DNA of 64,000 nt from CAG-582 sp964636965. GTDB taxonomy: Bacteria > Bacillota_I > Bacilli_A > RF39 > UBA660. Positions 34,598 to 43,802 of this stretch are shown here, one piece after another. Every line of letters begins with the position of its first letter. Position 1 is the stretch's first letter. The translations under genes were made by a program, and so were the position numbers. The stretch lies in contig CAZWST010000002.1 of NCBI GenBank assembly GCA_964636965.1, positions 1 through 64,000 on the forward strand, written 5' to 3'. A model generated the notes under the pieces. It did not search any database, was not told the origin of the DNA, and worked only from the letters and a program-made list of their open reading frames with translations.

Positions 34598-35746
34598 CTA
34601 TTTATTAGGTACTTTTTCTAAAGTTTCTTTCTTAATTAACTTTTTTTCATATTTAGTAAGCATTTTACCTTGGTCCTTCAAGTCTACATTCTTTTTTATT
34701 TCATCCCATAAAAGAAGTATTCTTTCTCTTTCAGCAGCTAAAAATGATTCTTTTAAAATAAGTGATTCGTAAAATAGATTCCCTGGTGCGCGTCTTTCAT
34801 TTTCTTCAATTAAACGACCATTTGTAATTTTGTAATTATAAACAGAATAAGCAGATTTTCTAGAATAATAACCAAAAGCAACATAAATACAGTAAGCAAG
34901 CACTAATACAGAATAGATTATTTTAGCATTGAAAAGTTTTTTAGATAAAACAACATCAATATCTTCCGGATTTTCATATTTAATTATTGTAATTAAAACT
35001 TCTTTTTTTTGAGATGCATCTAATGAAGATAAAATATCTCTATCGTTTTTTGTAAGTAATCTTGAATCATTTAATGTTTTAATTAGTCTATCATATAGTT
35101 CTACATATTCTTGATTATCATCTATCTCTTCAAATTCTTCGGTATCTCCATTATCTTTAGGAATATAATTGGAAACAGATGAAAAAGACTTAGCTTGAAG
35201 TTCTCCATCTTCTTTTCTAACTAACGATGCTTCTAAATAGGTATCATCAGTATTTATTTTAATTTCATATGTATCATTAATATCAACTCTACTAACTGCA
35301 CATAAACCATCAGGTTCACTAACAGTACAATTTAAAAGATCTTCTAAATCATTTAAAACACAAACATAATCGCTTGTTTTACATTCACCATTATCTGGAT
35401 TATATAAAGTTGTTTCCTTAGTATATCTAGGTACTTTTTTATCAAACTTAATATCTTTTAAAGTGGTATAAGAATAAAGAGAAGAAGATATAAGAATTGC
35501 TGGCAAACTAACAAATAAGAATCTATACTTACGAATGCTTAAATAATTAGGAAGAAAGACAGATAAATTTGAAGTTCTCACATTTTCTTCTAATTGATCT
35601 ATTTTAATTCTAGAACCTTTATCATAAACAACATTATTTGTATCCTCTTTAGTATCACTAATTCTTTTCAAGTTTACTCTATCACGATTTTTTAAATAGT
35701 TGTATTTTCTTTTATTATTAATAACAGCTTTTAATGTTGATAACAT
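34598..35746 (-). CDS. Tandem paralog C, two-pass membrane protein of unknown function
   Basis: 382 residues. Third copy, in transcription order, of a tandem family unknown to me. N-terminal conserved block (MLSTLKAVINN...YLKNRDRVNLK), first membrane segment at about 78-95, a roughly 190-residue Asp/Glu-rich middle domain with a CKTSDYVCVL Cys pair, a second membrane segment at about 285-305, and the conserved C-terminal FLAAERERILLL with YEKKLIKK (about 340-372). The middle domain is predicted to be outside and both ends inside, or the reverse. GAGGTG before ATG at 35746. Confidence 0.82.
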   Translation of the reverse strand: MLSTLKAVINNKRKYNYLKNRDRVNLKRISDTKEDTNNVVYDKGSRIKIDQLEENVRTSNLSVFLPNYLSIRKYRFLFVSLPAILISSSLYSYTTLKDIKFDKKVPRYTKETTLYNPDNGECKTSDYVCVLNDLEDLLNCTVSEPDGLCAVSRVDINDTYEIKINTDDTYLEASLVRKEDGELQAKSFSSVSNYIPKDNGDTEEFEEIDDNQEYVELYDRLIKTLNDSRLLTKNDRDILSSLDASQKKEVLITIIKYENPEDIDVVLSKKLFNAKIIYSVLVLAYCIYVAFGYYSRKSAYSVYNYKITNGRLIEENERRAPGNLFYESLILKESFLAAERERILLLWDEIKKNVDLKDQGKMLTKYEKKLIKKETLEKVPNK

Positions 35747-35800
35747 AATAACACCTCATTACAAAAAGTTATTCTACCTAAAATACTATAAATATGCAAG

Positions 35801-35830
35801 AAAAAAGACAGATGAGTTAATTATCTGTCT
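35801..35830 (-). terminator. Terminator after paralog B
   Basis: AGACAGAT/ATCTGTCT stem with a nine-base loop and a U run, starting inside the end of the paralog B coding region. Confidence 0.82.
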
Positions 35831-36945
35831 AATTTTTTCCCTGCTTTTTTTATTAATTTTTTTTCATATGAAGTTAATAATTTATTACGATCCGATTCTC
35901 TAACGTTTTCCACAATTTCCTTATTCAATAACAATATTCTTTCTTTTTCAGCTGCTAAAAATGCTTCTTTCATTTTTAATGCCGAGAACCAAACACTGCC
36001 ATCATATACATCTCTTTCTGTAACAAGGGTTCCATTTTTGTGGTCTAAACAAGTTGTTCCAAACTCTTCTTTTCTATAATTATATGAAGCAATAAGTAAA
36101 ACATCATAGATAAATGCAATAAGTCCTAAAATAACCTTTCTAGGAATTCTAGTTTTTGAAAGTATTACTTCAACATTTCCTTTATCTTGATAAGTAACTA
36201 TATTTAAAATAATACTCTGCTTTTCACTATTTGTAATTGAGTCCAATAGTTCTTTTTCGTCCTTGCTTAATGATGATGATTCCTCAATAATTGCAAGAGC
36301 ACGATCAAATAAAGATACATATTCATCATCATTTTCATCTTGAAAATTTAAACCATCATTATTGTTAATATCAATATAGTTATTAACAACATCAGCTGAT
36401 GAAACAGTCATTTCACCATTACCATCAATTTTTAAATCAGCAGTTAAACACTTTTCACCATTATGATATTCAATTAAAATCTTATTACTAGCATAAGTAA
36501 TTACTTCCCCATTTTCTGGCTGCACTAATTGATGCCCAAAAAATTCACCAGAATCGCCTAAATCATAAGTATCTTTTATAGTAGTACTAACACCAGCATC
36601 AGAATCATAAATAGTTTCATTTCTAACATAATAATGCGCAGTATCATTTTTATCAACTCTAGAAGGAGTTTGTACAAGCCAAATAGCTGCAGCAGATAAT
36701 AAAGCAGGAAGAGTAACTACAACAAATCTATATGCTCTTAAAGTAAAATAATTACCTGCAAAAGTTTTAAGATTACTAACTCTCATATCTCCTTGCAATT
36801 TCATTATTTTGTCTTTTGATCCACTCTCATTAACTATATTATTAGTTTCAGTACTCGTTTCCTTTTCAAGAGTAACTCTATCAATATTTTTTAGAAATTT
36901 AAACTGATTTAAATTATTTATAATTGTTTTTGTTGTATCTAACAT
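35821..36945 (-). CDS. Tandem paralog B, two-pass membrane protein of unknown function
   Basis: 374 residues, the middle copy. Same layout as A and C: MLDTTKTIINNLNQFKFLKN opening, membrane segments at about 75-93 and 285-302, acidic central domain, and FLAAEKERILLL with YEKKLIKK at the end. It lacks the Cys pair of copy C. It lies 20 bases after copy A without a terminator, so A and B form one transcript, while a terminator isolates C. AAAGGTGG before ATG at 36945. Confidence 0.82.
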   Translation of the reverse strand: MLDTTKTIINNLNQFKFLKNIDRVTLEKETSTETNNIVNESGSKDKIMKLQGDMRVSNLKTFAGNYFTLRAYRFVVVTLPALLSAAAIWLVQTPSRVDKNDTAHYYVRNETIYDSDAGVSTTIKDTYDLGDSGEFFGHQLVQPENGEVITYASNKILIEYHNGEKCLTADLKIDGNGEMTVSSADVVNNYIDINNNDGLNFQDENDDEYVSLFDRALAIIEESSSLSKDEKELLDSITNSEKQSIILNIVTYQDKGNVEVILSKTRIPRKVILGLIAFIYDVLLIASYNYRKEEFGTTCLDHKNGTLVTERDVYDGSVWFSALKMKEAFLAAEKERILLLNKEIVENVRESDRNKLLTSYEKKLIKKAGKKLDR

Positions 36946-36965
36946 AAAATACCACCTTTTCTAGC

Positions 36966-38108
36966 TTAGTTCTTTCCCATATACATACTAGCTCGTGCAT
37001 CTTCAACTTTAGCTCGCTTAATTAATTTTTTTTCATAACCTGTAAGCAATTTAGAAGATTCATTTGAAGCAACATTTTCATTTATTTCTTTATTTAATAA
37101 AAGAATTCTTTCTCTTTCAGCAGCTAAAAAAGCTTCTTTATATTTAACAGCTTGAAAGAACAAATTTACTGTTCTATTATACTCTTCATAAAGCCTTCCA
37201 TTTTCATGTAAAAGAGTAACGAACTCAAAGGCTTTTTCTTTCTTATCATCATAATAAAAGATATCAACTATTCCACTAATTACTAACATAAAGATAACAA
37301 TTACTTTAAACAGTGTTTTTGACTTGGTAACTCCAACTTTAATATCACCTAAATCAATATACTTTTCAATTTCTATGATAACTGTTTTTTTATCATCTTC
37401 ATTTAAATTTTCTAGCATCTCTAAGCCATCTTCAGATAACCAAGATGAATCTTTAACTAGTTTAACTAATTTATCATATAAAGCATCATAATTATTTCCA
37501 GCATCAGTAAAATTCATCTCCGTATAATCTATAAAATCATAATGATCCCCAGTATAAATTTCATTAACAGAAAGTAAATCTTTAGAATTAATATCAATTA
37601 AAGCATTTATATAATCATCTTCATTATATATCTGCAATCTAATTGTATCTTTAATACTGTCATTTTTTAAGGCCTGTTTATCATCTTTTAAAACATAAGT
37701 CCCAATTCCTTTATCAACAACATAGCCAGTGCTTCTTTCTTCTACTTCTCCATAATTAGAATTATAAGTAGTACATACCTTTTCGTATGCTGGTAATTCT
37801 TTCGTAGTTGGAATCCTTTTTGGCGGAAAAAAAGACGCAATAGATAAAACAGATAACATTGCTGGTAAAGAAATAAACCAAAATCTTCTCCATCTAAGTT
37901 TAGCATAATTCTTTATAAACACATGTAAGTTACTAACTCTATTATCCGTCTCTAAATAATTAATTCTATTTAAAGTACCATCAGTTGTTCTAATATTATT
38001 GCTTTCCCCATCACTAACTTCGATTTTTTTTAAATGAACACGATCTCTATTTTTTAAATATTTAAACTGATTAAGATTATTAATTACACACTTCGTTGTA
38101 TCTAACAT
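36966..38108 (-). CDS. Tandem paralog A, two-pass membrane protein of unknown function
   Basis: 380 residues, first copy in transcription order. Opening MLDTTKCVINNLNQFKYLKN, first membrane segment at about 76-94 (RRFWFISLPAMLSVLSIASF), acidic central domain (about 95-280), second membrane segment at about 282-302, then FLAAERERILLL and YEKKLIKRAKV. The A and B N-termini are nearly identical over 20 residues and the middle domains diverge strongly, as expected when the outer part adapts and the ends are constrained. AAGGAG before ATG at 38108. Confidence 0.82.
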   Translation of the reverse strand: MLDTTKCVINNLNQFKYLKNRDRVHLKKIEVSDGESNNIRTTDGTLNRINYLETDNRVSNLHVFIKNYAKLRWRRFWFISLPAMLSVLSIASFFPPKRIPTTKELPAYEKVCTTYNSNYGEVEERSTGYVVDKGIGTYVLKDDKQALKNDSIKDTIRLQIYNEDDYINALIDINSKDLLSVNEIYTGDHYDFIDYTEMNFTDAGNNYDALYDKLVKLVKDSSWLSEDGLEMLENLNEDDKKTVIIEIEKYIDLGDIKVGVTKSKTLFKVIVIFMLVISGIVDIFYYDDKKEKAFEFVTLLHENGRLYEEYNRTVNLFFQAVKYKEAFLAAERERILLLNKEINENVASNESSKLLTGYEKKLIKRAKVEDARASMYMGKN

Positions 38109-38162
38109 ATTAAAGACTCCTTCTTGAGTACATATTCTAAACTATAATGCCTTAAAACACAA

Positions 38163-38184
38163 GAAAAAAAGAGCTAATGCTCTT
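38163..38184 (-). terminator. Terminator after hpf
   Basis: AAGAGC/GCTCTT stem with a four-base loop and seven U, just past the hpf stop. Confidence 0.87.
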
Positions 38185-38187
38185 AGT

Positions 38188-38712
38188 TTATCTACTATTA
38201 ATGATTCCGTAGTTTCCTTCTTTTCTCTTATAGATTAAAGAAATACATTCTTCATCAACATTTTTAAATAAGAAAAAGTCATGTCCTAATAAATCCATTT
38301 GTAAAATAGCTTCTTCTTCACTCATAGGTTTAGAAGAAATATCTTTTCTTTTAACTATTACATCAGTTGATTCTTCATCATCACTTTCAATAGTTGCAAA
38401 ACCAAATGGTTCTTCATTTCTTTTTTTATTTAACTTTGTTTTATTCTTTCTGATTTGTCTTTCTAAAACATCTATAACTAAATCGATAGCAGCATATAAA
38501 TCTTCATTTTTTTCTTCTGCTCTTAATGTATATTTACCTGTAGGTATAGTAACTTCAATTACTTCAATTCCATTTCTCACGCGAATTAAGACATGAGCAT
38601 CAATTGAACTTGGTTCATCAAAGTATTTATCTAAACGATCTAATTTCTCCTTAACATAATTTTTAATTGAATCTGTAACTTCAATTTTGTCTCCACGAAT
38701 ATTAATATTCAC
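38188..38712 (-). CDS. hpf: Ribosome hibernation promoting factor, long form
   Basis: About 174 residues. The N-terminal YfiA/S30AE domain (about 1-98; MNINIRGDKIEVTDSIKNYV...LDRLDKYF) sits in the A/P sites of idle 70S ribosomes. A linker follows, and then the C-terminal dimerising domain (about 115-174; VIVKRKDISSKPMSEEEAILQMDLLGHDFFLF) ties two ribosomes into 100S. The ribosome site GGAAGGTG fits GTG at 38712 rather than a GTG nine bases upstream, so a GTG start is inferred. Confidence 0.95.
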   Translation of the reverse strand: MNINIRGDKIEVTDSIKNYVKEKLDRLDKYFDEPSSIDAHVLIRVRNGIEVIEVTIPTGKYTLRAEEKNEDLYAAIDLVIDVLERQIRKNKTKLNKKRNEEPFGFATIESDDEESTDVIVKRKDISSKPMSEEEAILQMDLLGHDFFLFKNVDEECISLIYKRKEGNYGIINSR

Positions 38713-38769
38713 GAATATCACCTTCCTAGCTTTATTATATCAAGGAATAACTAACTAGTTCAAGCAAAA

Positions 38770-38985
38770 TTACATTGAATATTCAGCAACTTTAGCTACA
38801 ACTTCAATTGCTTGAAGACCTTTTATTGTTTCAATAAGTTTAAAAGATACTTCATCACCTTGATTTAATGTTTTAAATCCATCCATGCTTATTGCAGAAT
38901 AATGAACAAAAATATCATCTAGGTTAGGGCATTCAATGAAACCATAACCTTTTTCATTGTTAAACCATTTAACTTTACCAGTCAT
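38770..38985 (-). CDS. csp: Cold-shock family RNA chaperone (CspA-like)
   Basis: 71 residues. Cold-shock domain with RNP1 KGYGFI (about 12-17) and RNP2 DIFVHY (about 24-29), TGKVKWFNNEKGYGFIE opening as in CspB. It binds single-stranded RNA and prevents secondary structure. Monocistronic; a TATAAT lies about 34 bases upstream of the start but no -35 was found. AGAGGTG before ATG. Confidence 0.95.
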   Translation of the reverse strand: MTGKVKWFNNEKGYGFIECPNLDDIFVHYSAISMDGFKTLNQGDEVSFKLIETIKGLQAIEVVAKVAEYSM

Positions 38986-39088
38986 ATTTACACCTCTTTT
39001 CCTTCAAAATACAAGCCCATTATAAAACACTAAAAGATAAAAATTTGTCGAATCGTGTCGTATACCTAAAATTTTTTTCAAAATAATA

Positions 39089-39114
39089 AAAAAAGACATT
39101 AATAAATGTCTTTT
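39089..39114 (-). terminator. Terminator of secG-rnr-smpB
   Basis: AAAAGACATT/AATGTCTTTT stem with a four-base loop and a U run, overlapping the end of smpB. Confidence 0.87.
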
Positions 39115-39530
39115 CTTGCTCTTGATAAATCTCTTTCCTTAATAGTTTCTCTTTTATCATATAATTTCTTACCCTTACATAATCCTAAGAGAACTTTTAC
39201 CTTATCTTTTTTAAAATACATCTTTAAGGGAACTAATGAATAACCATTTAGCTTTATCTCTTCAGCTAACTTTTTTATTTCTTTTTTATGAAGCAAAAGT
39301 TTCCTACTTCTTCTTTCATCATGATTAAATCTATTGCCTTCTTCGTACTTTGCTATATACATATTGATAACATAAACTTCATCATTCTTAATTCGGGCGA
39401 ATGTATCTTTTAAATTAGCACTACCTTTTCTAATAGATTTTATTTCTGTGCCTTTTAAAACTATACCTGTTTCGATTTCCTTTAATACAAAATAATCAAA
39501 GTAAGCTTTTTTATTTCTTATTTCTACCAT
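39099..39530 (-). CDS. smpB: SsrA-binding protein SmpB
   Basis: 143 residues; binds tmRNA and brings it to stalled ribosomes. NKKAYFDYFVLKEIETGIVLKGTEIKS core and LKMYFKKDKVKVLLGLCKGKK, with the Lys-rich C-terminal tail ETIKERDLSRARKDI that fills the mRNA channel. The start overlaps the end of rnr by 20 bases, giving a coupled secG-rnr-smpB order. The tmRNA gene (ssrA) is not next to it, and no other is seen in the window. Confidence 0.96.
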   Translation of the reverse strand: MVEIRNKKAYFDYFVLKEIETGIVLKGTEIKSIRKGSANLKDTFARIKNDEVYVINMYIAKYEEGNRFNHDERRSRKLLLHKKEIKKLAEEIKLNGYSLVPLKMYFKKDKVKVLLGLCKGKKLYDKRETIKERDLSRARKDIY

Positions 39531-41700
39531 TTTTCTTCCTTCTTGTTGTTTCTTTTTCTTCTTGTTCTTTATTATCTTCTTTTACAAGTTCAAAGTCAAC
39601 TGTTGATGCAGCTTTACTTGCGCCTATACATCTAACCTTCAAATAATCTCCCAATTTATAACATTTCTTTGATTTTGGATCAACAAGTGAACTAGTCTCT
39701 TCAACATACTGAAAATTATGCCCATCAAGGAAGTCAATTGATACAAGTCCTTCAACTAGATTATCAAGTTGAACAAAAACACCATAACCAGTGACACCCG
39801 AGATAATTGCTTCGTACTCTTCACCAACATGACTTTCCATATATTCAGCCATCTTCATCTTATCAACAGCTCTTTCAGCTTCAACTGCTGCAAGTTCACG
39901 ATTACTTGCTTGATCGCATAAACCTGGAAGTTGTGAAGCCCAGTAACTCTTAGTATCGCTATCTGTTTTTCCATTAATTAAGTAAGTCCATACTAATCTA
40001 TGAATTAAAAGATCTGGATAACGCCTAATTGGAGAAGTAAAATGTGTATAAGATGTATGTGGAGGAACAACAGCTAAACCAAAATGCCCAATATTATCAG
40101 GACCATAAAAGGCTTTAGGCATACTTCTTAAAGCCAAAGACTTAATAATATTATTTTGTTTTTCATCAACATTAATTTGATTTAATAAACTTTGAAACAT
40201 TTTAGGATTAGTAATATCACTAAATTTACCCTTTATTTGAATTCCAAAATTACGGCAGAAATTAACAAATGATTGAACTTTTTCTGCAACAGGAGTACCA
40301 TGAACACGATAAACAGAAGGTAAATCCATTTTAAATAAAGTACCAGCTACTGTTTCATTAGCTTTTACCATGAAGTCTTCAATTAGTTTTTCTCCCTCTC
40401 CGCGATATACCTTTAAAACATCTATTGCTTTTCCAGTATCATCACATTTAATCTTTATTTCATCCATGTCAAAATCAGATGCACCTCTTCCTACTCTTTC
40501 AGCACGTATAATATGAGCAAGTTCTTGCATTAATTTTAAATTATCAGCGTAATCTTCATACCCTGGATCAATAATATCATTTTCAAGCACATGATTTACT
40601 GAGTCATAATTCATCTTTTTAGAAGACTTAATAATAGATGGAAATATACTAGATTCCACTACATTACCTTTTTTATTGATATACATTTCACAAGTTAATG
40701 CAAGACGATTAACATTTGGATTTAAAGAACATATACCATTAGATAATTTATGAGGAAGCATTGGTAAAACTGAATAAGCAAGATAAGAAGAAGTTCCTCT
40801 TCTTAAAGCTTCTAAATCTAAAGGAGAACCCTCTTTAACATAAAAAGATACATCAGCAATTGAAACACGTAAACGATACAAATCATCGACTTTTGCAACT
40901 GAAATAGCATCATCTATATCTTTAGTATCTACTCCATCTATTGTTACAATTACATCATCTCTTAAATCATGACGATATTTAAGTTCTCTTTCTAAAGTTT
41001 CTTCATCTAATTCATCCGGTAAATCATTAGCTTCCTTAATCACCTCATCAGGAAAATCAGAATATATTTCATAATTTGCAGCAATCGTCAAAATATCAAC
41101 AGCAGGATCATCTTTATGACAAATGTGTCTACTAACTTCTCCAATATATCTATTTTTTCCCAAATCATCAACAAGTGATACAACGACAATTTCTCCTTCA
41201 ACACAAGACTTTAAACTATTAGCATCTACTGTTAAATTAATATTTAACTTCTTATCCTCCGGCTCAAAATAAATACTAGTTCCATCACTTTTAATAATAC
41301 CTACTATATTATTAATATCTCTCTTTAAAATTTTTATTACCATACCTTCTCTTTTTTTACCATTATTAGAAAGTATTTTAACTAAAACAATATCACCATT
41401 TAAAGCATATCCTACATTATCTCTATCAATAAAAATATCATCTTCATCATCTAGTATTAAAAAACCATTTCCGCTTTTATTGATTTGCATTTTACCTTTT
41501 TTAAAATCAGGACATTTGCTATATAAGATATATCTATTTTTATTAGTTAAATAAACAATTTGTTCTTTAACTAATAAATCTAGTTCATATTCTAAATCTC
41601 TTAACTCATCAACTGTAGTTAACTCAAGTTTATCATTAATAGTCATTACATCAAGTGCACTAAATTCCCCTTCAAGTAATTCAAGTATTTTATCTCTCAT
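39511..41700 (-). CDS. rnr: Ribonuclease R
   Basis: 729 residues. 3'-5' exonuclease that degrades structured RNA and works with SmpB-tmRNA. Order: N-terminal HTH/cold-shock domains (about 1-210), the RNB catalytic domain (TIDGVDTKDIDDAIS at about 253-267, with the Asp cluster for metal), an S1 domain (about 630-700; EEYEAIISGVTGYGVFV), and a Lys/Arg-rich tail (EKETTRRKKNGRNKK). It overlaps smpB by 20 bases; secG is about 90 bases upstream. Confidence 0.96.
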   Translation of the reverse strand: MRDKILELLEGEFSALDVMTINDKLELTTVDELRDLEYELDLLVKEQIVYLTNKNRYILYSKCPDFKKGKMQINKSGNGFLILDDEDDIFIDRDNVGYALNGDIVLVKILSNNGKKREGMVIKILKRDINNIVGIIKSDGTSIYFEPEDKKLNINLTVDANSLKSCVEGEIVVVSLVDDLGKNRYIGEVSRHICHKDDPAVDILTIAANYEIYSDFPDEVIKEANDLPDELDEETLERELKYRHDLRDDVIVTIDGVDTKDIDDAISVAKVDDLYRLRVSIADVSFYVKEGSPLDLEALRRGTSSYLAYSVLPMLPHKLSNGICSLNPNVNRLALTCEMYINKKGNVVESSIFPSIIKSSKKMNYDSVNHVLENDIIDPGYEDYADNLKLMQELAHIIRAERVGRGASDFDMDEIKIKCDDTGKAIDVLKVYRGEGEKLIEDFMVKANETVAGTLFKMDLPSVYRVHGTPVAEKVQSFVNFCRNFGIQIKGKFSDITNPKMFQSLLNQINVDEKQNNIIKSLALRSMPKAFYGPDNIGHFGLAVVPPHTSYTHFTSPIRRYPDLLIHRLVWTYLINGKTDSDTKSYWASQLPGLCDQASNRELAAVEAERAVDKMKMAEYMESHVGEEYEAIISGVTGYGVFVQLDNLVEGLVSIDFLDGHNFQYVEETSSLVDPKSKKCYKLGDYLKVRCIGASKAASTVDFELVKEDNKEQEEKETTRRKKNGRNKK

Positions 41701-41744
41701 TATTCTTCACCATAATTATTATAACATTTAAAAGTTTATAAAAA

Positions 41745-41770
41745 ATAAAAAAGTACATAAAAATGTACTT
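41745..41770 (-). terminator. Terminator or attenuator between secG and rnr
   Basis: AAGTACAT/ATGTACTT stem with a four-base loop and a U run just past secG. It may be a partial terminator that lowers rnr expression. Confidence 0.75.
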
Positions 41771-41788
41771 CCTATACTTAATTTAACA

Positions 41789-42007
41789 TTATTTTAAGTA
41801 TAATACTAAAGATATTACAAAGAATAAAATTCCTAATATTAAAGTAATTCTACTTATAAGTAACTCTGCTCCTCTTTCTTTTTGGTTTTGAAATAACTCA
41901 GCGTTACCTCCTGAAATTATTTGTCCACCTGCTTGAGCCTTATTACTTTGAAGTAATACTAATACAATTATAAGAACAGATACAACAATTAAAATAGTTT
42001 CTAACAT
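41789..42007 (-). CDS. secG: Preprotein translocase subunit SecG
   Basis: 72 residues with two membrane helices (about 1-22 and 50-70) and the cytosolic LLQSNKAQAGGQIISGGNAELF loop, a SecG hallmark. It assists SecA cycling in SecYEG. ATG at 42007 has AGGTG and gives the usual N-terminus; a GTG three codons upstream would destroy the ribosome site. First gene of secG-rnr-smpB. Confidence 0.93.
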   Translation of the reverse strand: MLETILIVVSVLIIVLVLLQSNKAQAGGQIISGGNAELFQNQKERGAELLISRITLILGILFFVISLVLYLK

Positions 42008-42032
42008 AAAAGTCACCTGATTTCTAGTCCAT

Positions 42033-42061
42033 AATTTACCATATATTTATAATATTTTCAA
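42033..42061 (-). promoter_or_regulatory. Promoter of secG-rnr-smpB
   Basis: -35 TTGAAA (42061-42056), 17 bases, -10 TAAATT preceded by TGG (extended -10), about 25 bases before the secG start. Confidence 0.5.
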
Positions 42062-42164
42062 GTAATTTACATAAAGTACTTAAAAATCAACATAATTATA
42101 AGTATAAAACAATTGTAAAAAATAGGCAAGTATAAATAAAATAGGTTAATTTAAAAATAATTTA

Positions 42165-42173
42165 TGTTATAAT
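42165..42173 (+). promoter_or_regulatory. Extended -10 promoter of the FemX-like gene
   Basis: TGTTATAAT with TATAAT at 42168-42173, about 23 bases before the ATG at 42197. No good -35. Confidence 0.5.
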
Positions 42174-42196
42174 TTTCATAGTAAGGAGGGGCCAAA

Positions 42197-43435
42197 ATGA
42201 AAATAGTTGAATTAAGTAATATTGAATTTGATGAATACGCTAAAGCACATCCACTTAGTAATTATTGTGAAGCAAGTAAATATGCCTTAGTTATGACAGA
42301 TTATGGTTATTCATATGATTATATCGGAATGATTGATGATAGTAACAGAATTCAAGCAGCAGCACTTATATTAACTAAAGGGATTAAGGGAAATATAAAA
42401 TATGGCTATTCTCCTAAAGGATTCTTAATCAATTACTATGATAAAGAATTATTAAAAACTTTTTTAGAATTATTAACTGATTATTATAAGAAAAAAGATT
42501 TTATATTTATTAAATTTAACCCTGAAATAATAATTGGAGAAACAACTTTAAATAATAAACTTGTCATGAATTATAATGGAAATGTACGTATTATAGATGA
42601 TTTGAAAGCTTATAATGTAAAAAGAAGAGTTGAATTAAAAGAATTTAACTTAATGATGCCAAAATTTAATGCTTATATAAATCTAAAACAATTTAATCTT
42701 GCAAATGTTAATAGGAATTTTAGAAAAAAAATAAATAAGGGATTAAAAAGAGGATTATACCTAACTGTAGGTAATGCTAAAGATATAAATACATTATATG
42801 ATTTTACAAAGAACAAATCCAAAAGACCTATTTCCTACTACAGGAATATGTATCAAGTATTTTCAAAAGATAATTCAATAGATTTAGTCTTCTTAAAAAT
42901 AGATTTTCAAAAATATTTAAATAATGTAAGAAAACAATATGATGAAGAAGAAGTTATTAATGATTATTGGAAAAGAATGTTACAAGAAAATCCAGGAGAA
43001 AGAAGATTTGTTGCAGCAAAAATGAATTCTGACAGAAAAGCTGAAAGCTTAAAATCAAGAATTATTTATGCAACGGAAGAATTAAAAAAACATCCTGAAG
43101 TAAGTATTGCAGGTGCTCTAGTTGTAAAACACAGAAATCGTGTATCAATTATAGCAAGTGGATATGATAATAATTATAAAAAAGAAAATCCAAATCACTT
43201 ATTACACTACTTAATAATAGAGAGATATAAAGAATTTTTCTCATTCTGTGATATTGGCGGTGTTACTGGTGTTTTTGATGAAACTTCAAACTATCAAGGA
43301 TTAAATTATTTTAAAACTCGCTTCGATACAAAAATATATGAATACATTGGAGAATTTGATTTGATCTGTAGTGAAAGAATATTTAAAAAACTTATTAAAA
43401 CAAGTTTCATTGAAGATGAATTTAATAAAGAATAA
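42197..43435 (+). CDS. FemABX-family peptidoglycan crossbridge aminoacyltransferase
   Basis: 412 residues. Two GNAT-like subdomains. FIFIKFNPE and GYSPKGFLINYYD are typical FemX/MurM blocks, with the family's GGVTGVFDETSNYQGLNYFKTRF near the C-terminus and a helical arm (about 240-300). These enzymes add amino acids from aminoacyl-tRNA to the Lys side chain of lipid II. This implies a branched, crossbridge-bearing cell wall. AAGGAGGGG precedes ATG at 42197. Monocistronic with a terminator after it. Confidence 0.9.
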   Translation: MKIVELSNIEFDEYAKAHPLSNYCEASKYALVMTDYGYSYDYIGMIDDSNRIQAAALILTKGIKGNIKYGYSPKGFLINYYDKELLKTFLELLTDYYKKKDFIFIKFNPEIIIGETTLNNKLVMNYNGNVRIIDDLKAYNVKRRVELKEFNLMMPKFNAYINLKQFNLANVNRNFRKKINKGLKRGLYLTVGNAKDINTLYDFTKNKSKRPISYYRNMYQVFSKDNSIDLVFLKIDFQKYLNNVRKQYDEEEVINDYWKRMLQENPGERRFVAAKMNSDRKAESLKSRIIYATEELKKHPEVSIAGALVVKHRNRVSIIASGYDNNYKKENPNHLLHYLIIERYKEFFSFCDIGGVTGVFDETSNYQGLNYFKTRFDTKIYEYIGEFDLICSERIFKKLIKTSFIEDEFNKE

Positions 43436-43460
43436 AGAGTATAAATAAATACTCTTTTTT
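43434..43460 (+). terminator. Terminator after the FemX-like gene
   Basis: AAAGAGTAT/ATACTCTTT stem with a six-base loop and a run of T. Confidence 0.87.
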
Positions 43461-43472
43461 ATATACTTTAAT

Positions 43473-43802
43473 ATGAAATATGACTCATTCCTTTATAATT
43501 CTAAAACATATACACTAGCAGCATTAATAATTGGTTATATCTTAATAGAAGAACTATCTGTAGATGATCAAAACGCTGTAGGAAACTGGTTAATGACAAT
43601 TGGACAAATACTTGATGGTAATGCAGCAATTGCTCAAGCTATTCAAAACAAAATAGAGGCAAACTCGAATAACAACAATAATTCCTCAAATAACAATAAT
43701 GACGTCATAATTAATTGCATTAAGGAAGATAAAAAAACAATTCAAGAATTAAAAGACATGATAAAAAAACTAGAAGATAGATTAGATGATCTCTCTAGAT
43801 AA
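43473..43802 (+). CDS. Small hypothetical protein, membrane-anchored N-terminus
   Basis: 109 residues. A hydrophobic stretch at about 13-27 (TLAALIIGYILIEEL), then LMTIGQILDGNAAIAQAIQNK, an Asn-rich linker (about 62-77) and a C-terminal charged coiled coil (about 85-107). Not recognised. No Shine-Dalgarno precedes ATG 43473. TATACT at 43462-43467 would place the transcript start at about the ATG, so a leaderless transcript is possible, as is read-through from the FemX unit. The last 21 bases overlap the convergent gene. Confidence 0.6.
   Translation: MKYDSFLYNSKTYTLAALIIGYILIEELSVDDQNAVGNWLMTIGQILDGNAAIAQAIQNKIEANSNNNNNSSNNNNDVIINCIKEDKKTIQELKDMIKKLEDRLDDLSR

Noticed and set aside
38986..39098. 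ssrA (tmRNA) gene expected next to smpB
   Set aside because: The gap is too short for tmRNA and holds only the csp upstream region and the smpB terminator.
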